A stretch of 36,634 bases of DNA. It comes from an uncultured Clostridia bacterium. GTDB lineage: Bacteria > Bacillota > Clostridia > Oscillospirales > Acutalibacteraceae. Below the pieces are notes generated by a model. The model did no database searches and was not told where the DNA came from. It saw only the letters and a program-made list of their open reading frames with translations. A program made the translations under genes and the position numbers. Where the stretch lies: NCBI GenBank assembly GCA_946186245.1, contig CAMHMN010000024.1, forward strand, positions 1-36,634, in the 5' to 3' direction. Positions 23,232 through 32,497 of the stretch are shown piece by piece (positions within the stretch are counted from its first letter, which is position 1; each line of letters starts with the position of its first letter).

Positions 23232-24818
23232 TTCAAGTATCATTTCAGCGCATTTCATTCCGTCTACCGCAGCCGACATAATTCCGCCGGCATATCCCGC
23301 GCCTTCACCGCAGGGATAAAGTCCTGACGCCGCCGGAGACTGCATATTTTCTCCCCGAAGAATGCGTACAGGCGAACTGCTACGCGTTTCCGGTGCGGTC
23401 AGAATCGCGTCGTGACAGGCAAAGCCCTTCAGCTTTCTGTCCATCAGCAAAATGCCGCTTTTCATGGAATCGGTGATGAACCCCGGCAGACAGCAGCTGA
23501 TTTCTCCCAGTGCAACGGAGGGTCGGTAGGTCGGCAGTGTTTCGCCAAAGCTCGCCGAAGGCTTCCCTGCCAGAAAATCCCCCACCAGCTGCGCCGGCGC
23601 ACGGCTGCTGCCAGTATAAGCATACGCGGCACGCTCGATCCGACGCTGGAATTCCACGCCCGCCAAAGGATGCTCGCTCCCGAAATCGGAGGTATTCACT
23701 CCCACAAGAAGTGCGCTGTTGGCGTTGGCACCGTCGCGGGCAAAAAGGCTCATGCCGTTGGTGACCACGCTCTCCGGTTCGCTTGCCGCCGCCACCACAT
23801 AGCCTCCCGGACACATGCAGAAGGTATAGACGCCTCTGCCGTCGGGAAGGTGGACCGCCAGCTTGTAATCCGCCGCTCCCAGTTCGGTGCGGTTTGCTGA
23901 TTCGCCATACTGTGAGGCGTTGATCAGATTCTGGGAGTGTTCTATTCTTGCGCCAACCGCAAAGGGCTTCTGGATCATAGGGATGCCCCTGCGGTAAAGC
24001 ATTTCGAAGGTATCGCGAGCGGAATGTCCCGTAGCGAGAATCACATTGTCTGCCGCAAGGATTTCTTCGCCTTCCGATGAGGAAACGACGATCGACTTGA
24101 GTCTGCCGTCGCTGACCGCAATATCATGGAGCTTGGTAAAGAATCTGTATTCCCCGCCCAGCGATGTAATGCGTGAACGCATATTGACCAGCACATTCAT
24201 CAGCACGTCGGTGCCGACATGCGGCTTTGCGCTGTAGAGTATCTCTTCGCTCGCACCTGCGCGGACAAACTGCTCCAGCACAAAACGGATTCTTTTGTCC
24301 TTGGTGCCGGTGGTGAGCTTCCCGTCCGAAAAGGTGCCGGCGCCGCCTTCTCCGAACTGAATATTGCTCACAGGATCAAGCTCTCCGCCGCCGAAATATC
24401 GCTCTACCGAAGCGCGGCGGCTTTTTACGTCTCCCCCGCGTTCCAGAATGATCGGATTCTGTCCTCCCATCGCCAGAATCAGCGCCGCAAAGAGTCCCGC
24501 AGGACCGCTCCCCACTACAACAGGGCGCTGCTCCCGCATTGGCCTTTTTTCCACGCTGTAGACATAGGGGACAGCTCGGGAAATGTTTTTTATTTTCCGC
24601 GACAGAATGAGTTTTTCGGTCGCGGGATTTTTTATTTCGCACTCAACCGAACAGACAAAATGAATATCGTTCTTCTTCCTCGCATCAATGGATTTTTTGG
24701 TCAGTCTTAACGCTCTGATTTCCGAGGGAGCAATCTTCATCAGTCCTGCGGCGGCTGATGTGACATAGGAAATATCCATGTGCTCTGCGGGAACTTTGAT
24801 GTCAGTTATCTGGATCAT
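23226..24818 (-). CDS. FAD-dependent oxidoreductase (COG2509 type)
   Basis: 530 residues. After an N-terminal ~90-residue domain ('TDIKVPAEH', 'LRLTKKSIDARKKNDIHFVCSVE') comes the dinucleotide-binding 'PVVVGSGPAGLFAALILA', then 'GGEGGAGTFSDGKLTTG'-like sequence (seen as 'FGEGGAGTFSDGKLTTGT'), 'VILATGHSARDTFEML' and a C-terminal FAD contact 'GLYPCGEGAGYAGGIMSAAVDG'. This matches the uncharacterised FAD-dependent dehydrogenases of COG2509; the substrate is not known. It is cytoplasmic. The ATG at 24818 follows the upstream gene's stop by 2 bp and has AAAGGA about 11 nt upstream. A longer frame to 24899 overlaps that gene and is rejected. Likely cotranscribed with the HI0933-family gene. Confidence 0.9.
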   Translation of the reverse strand: MIQITDIKVPAEHMDISYVTSAAAGLMKIAPSEIRALRLTKKSIDARKKNDIHFVCSVECEIKNPATEKLILSRKIKNISRAVPYVYSVEKRPMREQRPVVVGSGPAGLFAALILAMGGQNPIILERGGDVKSRRASVERYFGGGELDPVSNIQFGEGGAGTFSDGKLTTGTKDKRIRFVLEQFVRAGASEEILYSAKPHVGTDVLMNVLVNMRSRITSLGGEYRFFTKLHDIAVSDGRLKSIVVSSSEGEEILAADNVILATGHSARDTFEMLYRRGIPMIQKPFAVGARIEHSQNLINASQYGESANRTELGAADYKLAVHLPDGRGVYTFCMCPGGYVVAAASEPESVVTNGMSLFARDGANANSALLVGVNTSDFGSEHPLAGVEFQRRIERAAYAYTGSSRAPAQLVGDFLAGKPSASFGETLPTYRPSVALGEISCCLPGFITDSMKSGILLMDRKLKGFACHDAILTAPETRSSSPVRILRGENMQSPAASGLYPCGEGAGYAGGIMSAAVDGMKCAEMILEQ

Positions 24819-24820
24819 GA

Positions 24821-26107
24821 TCAGCTGCGTCCTTTTTCGTTGTTTTTCAGACGGGCGGCAGCGCTTCTGCCTGCCAGAATGCCGCTGCTCCACGCCCATT
24901 GCAAATTATAGCCTCCACAGATGCCGTCGACATTCAGCACTTCACCCGCCGCGAACAAACCCTTGCACAGCCGCGACTGCATGGTAAGCCCGTCGAATTC
25001 CGACAGTCTCACCCCTCCGGAGGTGACCTGCGCGCTGTTCCACTGCGCCTTGCCATTCACCGGGAACCGCCAGCACTTGATCACCGAGGAAATCCGGCGA
25101 ATGTCGCTGTCGCTCAACTCCGAAACAGATCGTGAAAGCGGCGTCATTCCCGCCTGCTTCAACAGGCACATGCCAATCCTCTTGTTGAATACGCCTGTAA
25201 GGTAGTTTTCCAGCGTCAGATGGGGCAGAATGGCACGCCTGTGGGTCAGCAGGGCAACAAGCTCCTGCTCGCTGCGCTCCGGCAGCATGTCAAGCTCCAC
25301 ACACAATTCATCGCTTCTGGCGTTGGCTGCCGCCGACGACAGCTGGAATATCACGATGCCGGAAAGCGCCTTATCTCCGAACTGCACCTCGCCGGAATCG
25401 GAATGAATCACGCCGCGTCCGTCGCAGATCGAAGCCTTCGCGTGGGCGCGTATTCCTTTCAGCGAGCTGAGATGAGGGGATTCCACAGGTATCGGACAGA
25501 GCGACGGATTGAGCCGCGTCGCACTGTGTCCCATCGAGCAGAGCAGATTGTAGCCCCAGTCCACTCCGCCGAGATTGGGAGCGGCTTTTCCGCCGCAGGC
25601 AATAATCACATTTTTGGATCTGATGATTCCGAGAGGGCTGCTCATGACAAAGAGATCGCCTTCACGGCGTATTTTCTCCACACGGCAGCCACAAATCTCC
25701 GAGATGTGCAGCCTTGCAAGCTCCAGCCTTAGCAGATCCAGCACAGCCGAAGCCTGACCGCAGGAGGGATAGATTCTTCCTTCCTCCTCTTCGCGGCAGA
25801 CCAGTCCCAGATTATCAAAAAAGCCGAGGGTGTCCTCCACATTCACTCCGCTGAAAACCCTCCGGAGCGCCTGTATGTCGTCGGTGTGATAACAGGAGGA
25901 CTTAGCGGCAGCGTAACGGTTGGTAAGATTGCAGCGTCCGTTGCCTGTGGCAAGCAGCTTTTTGCCGCATCTCGGCTGCGCGTCAAAGACAGCCGCGCTG
26001 AAGTCTTCCCCCAGTTCCCGTCCGGCCGCGACAGCGGCGGCAAGTCCCGACGCTCCACCGCCTATGACCGCCAGATCAAGCCCGTATGCCGTATTGATTG
26101 CAGTCAT
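24821..26107 (-). CDS. HI0933-family FAD-dependent oxidoreductase (YhiN-like)
   Basis: 428 residues. Motifs are the N-terminal FAD-binding 'LAVIGGGASGLAAAVAAGR', the family signature 'GKKLLATGNGRCNLTN', 'VIIACGGKAAPNLGG' and the C-terminal 'GLFAAGEVLNVDGICGGYNLQWAWSSG'. These define the HI0933/YhiN (BaiN-like) family of flavoproteins, whose physiological reaction is mostly unknown; reports of activity on bile-acid intermediates exist for the related BaiN but should not be assumed here. Start is ATG 26107 with GAGGAA about 10 nt upstream, 6 bp after the debranching enzyme's stop. It lies in a three-gene run (debranching enzyme, this gene, COG2509 protein) with almost no spacing. Confidence 0.94.
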   Translation of the reverse strand: MTAINTAYGLDLAVIGGGASGLAAAVAAGRELGEDFSAAVFDAQPRCGKKLLATGNGRCNLTNRYAAAKSSCYHTDDIQALRRVFSGVNVEDTLGFFDNLGLVCREEEEGRIYPSCGQASAVLDLLRLELARLHISEICGCRVEKIRREGDLFVMSSPLGIIRSKNVIIACGGKAAPNLGGVDWGYNLLCSMGHSATRLNPSLCPIPVESPHLSSLKGIRAHAKASICDGRGVIHSDSGEVQFGDKALSGIVIFQLSSAAANARSDELCVELDMLPERSEQELVALLTHRRAILPHLTLENYLTGVFNKRIGMCLLKQAGMTPLSRSVSELSDSDIRRISSVIKCWRFPVNGKAQWNSAQVTSGGVRLSEFDGLTMQSRLCKGLFAAGEVLNVDGICGGYNLQWAWSSGILAGRSAAARLKNNEKGRS

Positions 26108-26113
26108 CCCGGT

Positions 26114-28174
26114 TTATTCCTCGCTCTCCGCACGCGTCAAAGGCGTACGTCTGAGATAGGGCAGCACATCCTCGGTATAGGCACGGAGCATCTCTCCGAC
26201 GCTCCATGCCTGTGTGAAGCATCCGCGTGACGTGCAGGTGAAGTCTCCGTCGAAGATTTCCGCAACGCCGTTGATACAGCCGTCGTTCATATGATCGAGG
26301 AAACGCGAGCATATTTCCTTGCAGCGTCTCACGGCGTAGGGTGAATGATCGTGCACTTTGCAGAAGGCCGAAATGTAACCGCCCATCAGGAAGCCCCAAC
26401 TGGTGCCCATATGATAGGCCGCATCGCGGTTGATAAGTCTGCCTATATACTGCGGCTTGTATTCGGCATCGGTATAGGAAAGGGAACGCAGACCGTAGAC
26501 CGTCAGCAGATGCCGGCTCACGCAATCCACAATGGCCAGTTCCTTATGACGGTCGAGCATGGTGTAAGGCAGCGACACGGCATAAATCTGATTGGGACGG
26601 ATTCTGTCCTCACACGGGTCGGCAACATCGTAGAGATAGCCGCCCCTTTCATTCCAGAACTTGCGGACAAAGGAGTCCTTGACCCGTTCGGAAAGCTCGG
26701 TGTAATGCGAGCCGTCGCGGTCGAATTTTTCGCAGAGCATTTCCATGACTTTGAGCGCGTTGTACCATAGGGCGTTGATTTCCACCGGCTTGCCGTGTCT
26801 GGGAGTTACCACCCAATCGCCCACGCGGACGTCCATCCATGTGATCTGATCCTTCTCGCTGCCGCCGTAGACAAGCCCGTCGGAATCCATGCCTATGGAA
26901 AAATCCGTGCCGTTTTCATAGGCGTAGATGATCTTTTTGAGTACAGGGAATATTTCGTCCCTGATGAAGTTGAAGTTTTCCTCTTTGCCGGTGTAATGCA
27001 GGTAGCGTTCCACGGCGTAGAAGTACCACAGCGATCCGTCCATTGTGTTGTACATCGGCTGGTCGGCTGCGGAATTGTGGAAAACGTTGGGGATCAGCCC
27101 GTTCTTTTCGTACATGGCGAAGGATTTGAGAATCTTTTCGCAGTCGTCGAAGCGATGGGTGCAAAGCGTCAGTCCGGTGAGGGCGATCATGGTATCCCTT
27201 CCCCAGTCGGCAAACCAAGGATATCCCGCCATGATGGTTTTAAGCCCCGTGGAGGCGCGGTCAACGATAAACGCGTCGGCAGCCCATGTGAAGTGCGCGG
27301 AGAAAATATCTTTTGCGGGATTGCGCCGGATGAGATCGTACATCCGGTCGGTGTAGTCCTTGACGATAGCAAATCCGTTTTTCGCGGTAATGTCCTCATC
27401 CTCCGTCGAGCAAATCACAAAGAATTTCTTTGTCTCGCCGGGATACACTTTGATCACAGCGTCGTAGGGCGTGAATTGTGAATCAAGCCCCCTGAATCCC
27501 GTCCTCGCGTCGATAGCAAGCAGCTGGTTTTCCTCCGCCGTGAATGTCGGCGCCGCCATGCTGGTGGGCAGCTGCGAACGGTCGAAGTATTCGCCTTCGC
27601 TGATGTAGAATTTGGCGTTGAAGCGGCTGTCGTCGTTCCGGCCGACAAGCATGGTCCTTCCGAACGCCGACGCTTTGAAATTGGAAATATCCGAGGGGGA
27701 ATTGACCCTGTCAATGGGTCGCATGGCAAAAAGGGGCGTAAGATTGACCGTGACAGGCTCGGTCGCTCCGCTCACTGTATAGCACACCGCAACGGTGTTT
27801 TTGCCGTGCTCCATGGCGACGGTCTTCTCAATGGAAATCTCGTCGGTCTGGTAGCAATAAGTCGGCACGATGTCCATGCGGAACTGTTCCAGATATTTGT
27901 ATCCCTCTGTGCAATCGCCGCTGTACTGCTGACATGCCAGATCAAATGTGCGTCTGCCGCAGGTGATCTTCTCCTGTATCTTGGAAAGGACATTCACCCT
28001 GTCAACCGGAGGATTCAGCGACGCGACAAGATAACCCGTGTGAATGCGGGCAGTATCGCCCGTGACCGTACAGCCGGAAAAGCCGCCCAGACCGTTGGTC
28101 AACAGCCATTCCTTCTCGTAGCCCTGCTCGAATGTACGCCAGTTGCTTCTGCCGAATGTGTATTTTGTATGCAT
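26114..28174 (-). CDS. Glycogen debranching enzyme, amylo-alpha-1,6-glucosidase type
   Basis: 686 residues. An N-terminal beta-sandwich-type domain (residues 1-280, 'WLLTNGLGGFSGCTVTGDTARIHTGYLV') precedes the helical (alpha/alpha)6 domain with 'PWFADWGRDTMIALTGL' (about 319-335), 'MDGSLWYFYAVERYL' and 'ITWMDVRVGDWVVTPRHGKPVEINALWYNAL'. This is the TIGR01561/GH133-type debranching enzyme that removes alpha-1,6 glucose stubs from glycogen or related glucans. There is no signal peptide, so it is cytoplasmic. Start is ATG 28174 with a weak AAGGGCGG ribosome binding site. It lies 47 bp downstream of the last LTA-synthase-like gene with no clear terminator between, so it may share that transcript. 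No other glycogen genes are nearby. Confidence 0.95.
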   Translation of the reverse strand: MHTKYTFGRSNWRTFEQGYEKEWLLTNGLGGFSGCTVTGDTARIHTGYLVASLNPPVDRVNVLSKIQEKITCGRRTFDLACQQYSGDCTEGYKYLEQFRMDIVPTYCYQTDEISIEKTVAMEHGKNTVAVCYTVSGATEPVTVNLTPLFAMRPIDRVNSPSDISNFKASAFGRTMLVGRNDDSRFNAKFYISEGEYFDRSQLPTSMAAPTFTAEENQLLAIDARTGFRGLDSQFTPYDAVIKVYPGETKKFFVICSTEDEDITAKNGFAIVKDYTDRMYDLIRRNPAKDIFSAHFTWAADAFIVDRASTGLKTIMAGYPWFADWGRDTMIALTGLTLCTHRFDDCEKILKSFAMYEKNGLIPNVFHNSAADQPMYNTMDGSLWYFYAVERYLHYTGKEENFNFIRDEIFPVLKKIIYAYENGTDFSIGMDSDGLVYGGSEKDQITWMDVRVGDWVVTPRHGKPVEINALWYNALKVMEMLCEKFDRDGSHYTELSERVKDSFVRKFWNERGGYLYDVADPCEDRIRPNQIYAVSLPYTMLDRHKELAIVDCVSRHLLTVYGLRSLSYTDAEYKPQYIGRLINRDAAYHMGTSWGFLMGGYISAFCKVHDHSPYAVRRCKEICSRFLDHMNDGCINGVAEIFDGDFTCTSRGCFTQAWSVGEMLRAYTEDVLPYLRRTPLTRAESEE

Positions 28175-28221
28175 TTTGTCTATACCGCCCTTGCTGCTCT
28201 TTATTTCATTCTCCTGAATAC

Positions 28222-30354
28222 TCAGGATTTCTTCGTTGTTTTGGTGCTTTCAGTCTGCTTATTGTCGCTTTCAGCTGTGCTGCTTGTTTTCTCTTTACTC
28301 TCGGACTTCTCTTTGGTTATAAAGCGATAGATATGCTTGTAATAGTCTTTATCGAGTATCTGCTTGGAGTAGGTGGTCTTGCCTCTGACGATTGTGTTCA
28401 TGCGCTTGATATAAGCGGATTTTTCCGATTCAGAAAGGGTGCAATCCTCGCTTGGCGTGAATTTCTTGGCCGCCGAATTGTACTCGCCCTGTGTGCTGAT
28501 CCATGACCAGCCGTTGACTTTGAGAAGTGCGAAGTGATCGCCCTCCGCCAGAATATCGCTTCCCATGAGCAGTCTGGAGTCGTATTCCAGGCCGAACAGG
28601 TTGGAGAGCGTGGGCAGGATGTCAATGGTCGAGCAGGGCTTGTCTACCACTACAGGCTGCTCCATTGACGAGCACCACAGGATAAACCGGTTGCGGTAAA
28701 GATCGAAATTGTTGCGGATATCGGATTTCGGAATGCCATACAGATCGGCCAGATCGCCGTCGCTCAGTGCGTAGGGATAATGGTCGGCTGCCATCGCAAA
28801 CACCGTGTCATCCAGTTTGCCTGCCGCCTCCAGTTCGTCCACCAATGCCTTGAGCATAAGCTCGACTTCATACTGACAGGCGTAGAATGCCTGCACTCCC
28901 TCGGACTTGTTCTGCAGACGCTCCGGCAGATCCTTTCTGTGGCGGCTTGACATCATATTGCCGGAGAAGGTGTAATTGGCGTGTCCGCTCACACTCATAT
29001 AATATGCGTGGAACGGAACATCAAGACCTATGTAATCTTTCAGCGTTTCTTCCGCCAGTTCCTTGTCGGAACGCGGCCAGCAGTTGCTTTTGAGCTTGAG
29101 CCCGTTTCCTATCGCCTTCCACTTGTAGCCGAAATTGGGATGGGACTTGTTTCTGCCGTAATAGGTATATGTATTATTGTGATAGGCAAATGTCTTGTAG
29201 CCGATCTTCTTGAACTGGTTGCCCAGAACCAACGGTTCGTACTTGGAGCCGCTGGCCTTCAGGCAGTTGGCAGTGGTGTAGAAATTGCCCGTCATGTTGG
29301 AATATTCACCGCTGGCGGTACTTCCTCCCCAGACCGAGTTGTAGGAATTACTGAACACAAATCCTTCGGTGTACATCTTGTAGAGAGTCGGCGTAAATTC
29401 GGGGTCAATGATCTTGTCCGAAAAACCTTCCAGCGTCAGGAAGATCAGATTTTTGCCCTTGAACATGCCGGTGTATTCATTCTGGCGGGTAGGCTGAACG
29501 GATTTGAAGTATTTGTCCATGCTCTTGAGCTGGCTGTTCTTGGTGGATTTGGCGGCTTTGTCAAAATCAATATTCATCGTGTTCCAGCCGTACTCCACCT
29601 TCTTCTCTTCCTCCGGAATAATGGGGTCTTCTTCCGCCGGCGGGTCAATATTCATCTCCTCCACCGGAGCACCGAACATCAGCTGCTTGATATCCAGACG
29701 TGTGGTGTTGAAGATGCCGTAATACTGAAAGCTGGTGTCGAGATCGCTTTGCAGGTAGGTGTAGTAGTAATAGGGCGTGTATTCACCGGTATTGGATTTA
29801 GATTTGCCGATAGAAACGAGAATCGGGAAATAACAGACGGCAAATGCCACCACCGCCACGCCGGCAAAAGGAAGATTTCTTTTCATATCGTCATAAATCA
29901 GATATTTTCCGGCAAAGCACATCAGTGCAAAGGGAACAAAGTAGGCGATGATCATATACCATACGCCGACAGTGGCAACGATCGCTTCTTTCCAGAATTG
30001 CGTGACGTCAGCCGCCTGTCCCAATGTCTGCCACGAAAAAAACGTGTGGAAGTTACTCTGATAAATAGTGTGGAACGAGAACCACACGGCCAGCACACAC
30101 AGCAGCACCTTGCAGAAAATCCTGCGCACCTTGCCGTTAAGCAGCATTGTCACCGTGCTCAGCAGCAAGCCCATTCCCAGCGACAGAAACACCAGGTATC
30201 TGAACTTCTCGTCAAATACGCCTCCGAATATCTTCTGCTTTGCCAACATTTCCATATACACCAGTGAAATCGGCAGATACAGCACACAGATAATATCCCT
30301 GATATAGTCGTTACTGTCCAATGAATCCAATAAACCGTAAATCCTGTCTCTCAT
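28222..30354 (-). CDS. LTA synthase-like membrane sulfatase, copy 3
   Basis: 710 residues. Five membrane helices fill roughly the first 180 residues, then a linker ('GAPVEEMNIDPPAEEDP'), then an extracellular alkaline-phosphatase/sulfatase domain. Catalytic-type residues match LtaS: Glu in 'LTLEGFSDK' (metal), Thr in 'WGGSTASGEYSNMTG' (nucleophile), His in 'MSVSGHANYTF' and Asp-His in 'MAADHYPYALS'. LtaS-type enzymes transfer glycerophosphate to a glycolipid or to other acceptors; the acceptor here is unknown. Unlike its two paralogs, this copy has a C-terminal 25-residue Lys/Ser/Thr/Glu tail. ATG 30354 has AAAGGG 7 nt upstream; ATG 30357 is alternative. It is the last of three tandem paralogs. 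Confidence 0.9.
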   Translation of the reverse strand: MRDRIYGLLDSLDSNDYIRDIICVLYLPISLVYMEMLAKQKIFGGVFDEKFRYLVFLSLGMGLLLSTVTMLLNGKVRRIFCKVLLCVLAVWFSFHTIYQSNFHTFFSWQTLGQAADVTQFWKEAIVATVGVWYMIIAYFVPFALMCFAGKYLIYDDMKRNLPFAGVAVVAFAVCYFPILVSIGKSKSNTGEYTPYYYYTYLQSDLDTSFQYYGIFNTTRLDIKQLMFGAPVEEMNIDPPAEEDPIIPEEEKKVEYGWNTMNIDFDKAAKSTKNSQLKSMDKYFKSVQPTRQNEYTGMFKGKNLIFLTLEGFSDKIIDPEFTPTLYKMYTEGFVFSNSYNSVWGGSTASGEYSNMTGNFYTTANCLKASGSKYEPLVLGNQFKKIGYKTFAYHNNTYTYYGRNKSHPNFGYKWKAIGNGLKLKSNCWPRSDKELAEETLKDYIGLDVPFHAYYMSVSGHANYTFSGNMMSSRHRKDLPERLQNKSEGVQAFYACQYEVELMLKALVDELEAAGKLDDTVFAMAADHYPYALSDGDLADLYGIPKSDIRNNFDLYRNRFILWCSSMEQPVVVDKPCSTIDILPTLSNLFGLEYDSRLLMGSDILAEGDHFALLKVNGWSWISTQGEYNSAAKKFTPSEDCTLSESEKSAYIKRMNTIVRGKTTYSKQILDKDYYKHIYRFITKEKSESKEKTSSTAESDNKQTESTKTTKKS

Positions 30355-30397
30355 CATGTCACCCTTTGCTTTTATAAAAAATAGTTGTTATAATTGG

Positions 30398-32446
30398 TTA
30401 CTTTTTCCCGAATATATGACCGTAGTAATCTTTGTCGAGCATCAGCTTGGAATAAGTCGTCTTGGCTCTGACAATGGCGTTCATGCGTTTCACATATTTT
30501 TTCTGCTCGTCAGCCGAGAGCTTGCAGTCCGCATTTGGTACAAATAACTTCTTGCTGGCGTAGTATTCTCCCTGGGTGCTGATCCACGACCAGCCGTTGA
30601 TCTTCAGCAGCGCGAAATGATCGCCTTCCGCCAGAATATCGCTTCCCATCATCAGCCTGGAATCATATTCCAGATTGAACAGGTTGGATAGCGTCGGCAA
30701 AATATCTATTGTGGAACATGGCTTGTCCACCACAATGGGCTGCGTCATGGAGGGACTCCAGAGAATAAAGCTGTTGCGATAGAGATCGCTGTTATTCCTT
30801 ATCCCCGAAGCAGGCAGATCATATAGCTCCGAAAGAAGGTCGTTGCCGAGCGGATAGGGGTAATGGTCCGCCGTCAGAGCAAACACCGTGTCGTTGAGCT
30901 TGCCGGCTTTATCGAGCTTATCGACTATTTCCTGCAGCATCAGCTCAACCTCGTACTGACAAGCCAGATAAGCCTGATTGGTGCTGGATAACGATTTGTG
31001 CTTGGGCAGAAGATCCTTCTTGTGTCGCTTTGACATGATATTTCCCGAAAATGTGTACCCGGCGTGCCCGCTGAAACTCATGTAGTAGGCATGAAAGGGC
31101 TGATCCAGACTGGCATAATCTCCGACGCTCGCCTCCGCCATTTCCAGGTCGGAATTCGGCCAGCACAGCTTTTTCAGGGTAAGCCCATGGCCTACGGCCT
31201 TCCACTTGTATCCGAAATTGGGGTGCGATTTGTGCCTGTTGTAATAGGTATAGTCGTTGTTGTGATAGGCAATGGTCTTGTATCCCTTGGATTTTAACTG
31301 ATTGCCGAGAACAAACGGCTGATAGGTTTTGGCACTGAGTTCCAGACAATTGGCCGTCGTGTAGAAGTTGCCCGTCATATTGGAATATTCGCCCGAAGCC
31401 GTACTTCCGCCCCACATTGTCACATAAAAATTATTGAAGACAAAGCCCTCGGTAGACATCTTGTAGAGCAAAGGGGTAAATTCCGGATCAATCACTCTGT
31501 AAGAAAAGCCTTCCAGCGTGAACATGACCAGGTTTTTGCCCTCGAACAGACCGGTATACTGGTTTTTCCTCGTAGGAGAAAGCGACTTGAAATATTGATC
31601 CATGGTTTTCAGCTGTTCTGAATTTGTCGAGGCGGCAGCCTTGTCAAAATCAATGTCCATCATGTTCCAGTCGTATTCCTGCGTTTTCTGGGAGTCGTCG
31701 GAGTGGGATTCCTCAACCACCGACGGCTCAATACTGTCAAGATCCAGCTTTTCAACCGGCGCCCCGAAGATAAGCTGCTTGATGTCAAGGCGGGATGTGT
31801 TGAATATTCCATAATACCGATAGCTCTGATCCAGATCATTCTGTATGTAGGTGTAATAATAAAACGGCGTATATTCATCGGTGCGTACCTTGGAACTTCC
31901 TATGTCAGAAAGCGTCAGGAAAAACAAAAGCATAAAGACAAATAATGACACGCCCACTAAAGGGAAGCTCTTTTTCACGCCGTCAGGAACAATGAATATT
32001 TCCAAAGAGCAGAAAACGATCAACGGTACGAAAAAAGCCAGAATGATGTACCATACGCCCGCAGCCGCAGCTAATGCCTCTCTCCAGAATTCCGTCACGT
32101 CCTTCGCCTGACCCAATGTCTGCCACGAAAAAAACGTGTTGAAATTGCTGAAATAGGTGATATGAAAGGAGTACCACACCGCCAGTAGGGCCAATGTAAT
32201 GATGTAAAACAATCTCCGCGGCTTCCCTGAGAGAAGCATTGACACCCCGCTGAGCAAAAAGCCCATTGCCAACGACAAAAAGAAAAGGTAATGGAAGCTG
32301 CCGTCAAACAATTCCCCGAAAGCTCTGAGCTTTGCCAATATCTCCATGTAAACGAGCGCTGTCGGGAAAAACAAAACGTCGACGGCGTTCCTGACAGCGG
32401 TGTGTCTGTCAAGCGAATCTATCGGCTTACTTAATTTTGGTATCAT
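30398..32446 (-). CDS. LTA synthase-like membrane sulfatase, copy 2
   Basis: 682 residues, with the same layout as its neighbours: five N-terminal membrane helices and an outer sulfatase domain. Glu312 (in 'FTLEGFSYR'), Thr349 (in 'WGGSTASGEYSNMTG'), His in 'MSFSGHAGYTF' and Asp-His in 'LTADHYPYPLG' are all present, so it should be active. The linker between domains (about 230-262, acidic and Ser-rich) differs from the other copies. The ATG at 32446 has GGGAGTG about 8 nt upstream. Spacers of about 40-50 bp on both sides with no terminators indicate a single operon of three paralogs. DNA stretches such as the one encoding 'FFSWQTLGQA' are nearly identical to copy 3, supporting tandem duplication. 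Confidence 0.9.
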   Translation of the reverse strand: MIPKLSKPIDSLDRHTAVRNAVDVLFFPTALVYMEILAKLRAFGELFDGSFHYLFFLSLAMGFLLSGVSMLLSGKPRRLFYIITLALLAVWYSFHITYFSNFNTFFSWQTLGQAKDVTEFWREALAAAAGVWYIILAFFVPLIVFCSLEIFIVPDGVKKSFPLVGVSLFVFMLLFFLTLSDIGSSKVRTDEYTPFYYYTYIQNDLDQSYRYYGIFNTSRLDIKQLIFGAPVEKLDLDSIEPSVVEESHSDDSQKTQEYDWNMMDIDFDKAAASTNSEQLKTMDQYFKSLSPTRKNQYTGLFEGKNLVMFTLEGFSYRVIDPEFTPLLYKMSTEGFVFNNFYVTMWGGSTASGEYSNMTGNFYTTANCLELSAKTYQPFVLGNQLKSKGYKTIAYHNNDYTYYNRHKSHPNFGYKWKAVGHGLTLKKLCWPNSDLEMAEASVGDYASLDQPFHAYYMSFSGHAGYTFSGNIMSKRHKKDLLPKHKSLSSTNQAYLACQYEVELMLQEIVDKLDKAGKLNDTVFALTADHYPYPLGNDLLSELYDLPASGIRNNSDLYRNSFILWSPSMTQPIVVDKPCSTIDILPTLSNLFNLEYDSRLMMGSDILAEGDHFALLKINGWSWISTQGEYYASKKLFVPNADCKLSADEQKKYVKRMNAIVRAKTTYSKLMLDKDYYGHIFGKK

Positions 32447-32497
32447 AGAATCACTCCCGTGTTATCTGAGAGAAATGCCCTGTTGCGGTCTTAGATG

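Noticed and set aside
28981-30267. 428-codon plus-strand ORF opposite LTA-synthase-like copy 3
   Set aside because: Antisense shadow of a conserved enzyme gene with no ribosome binding site.
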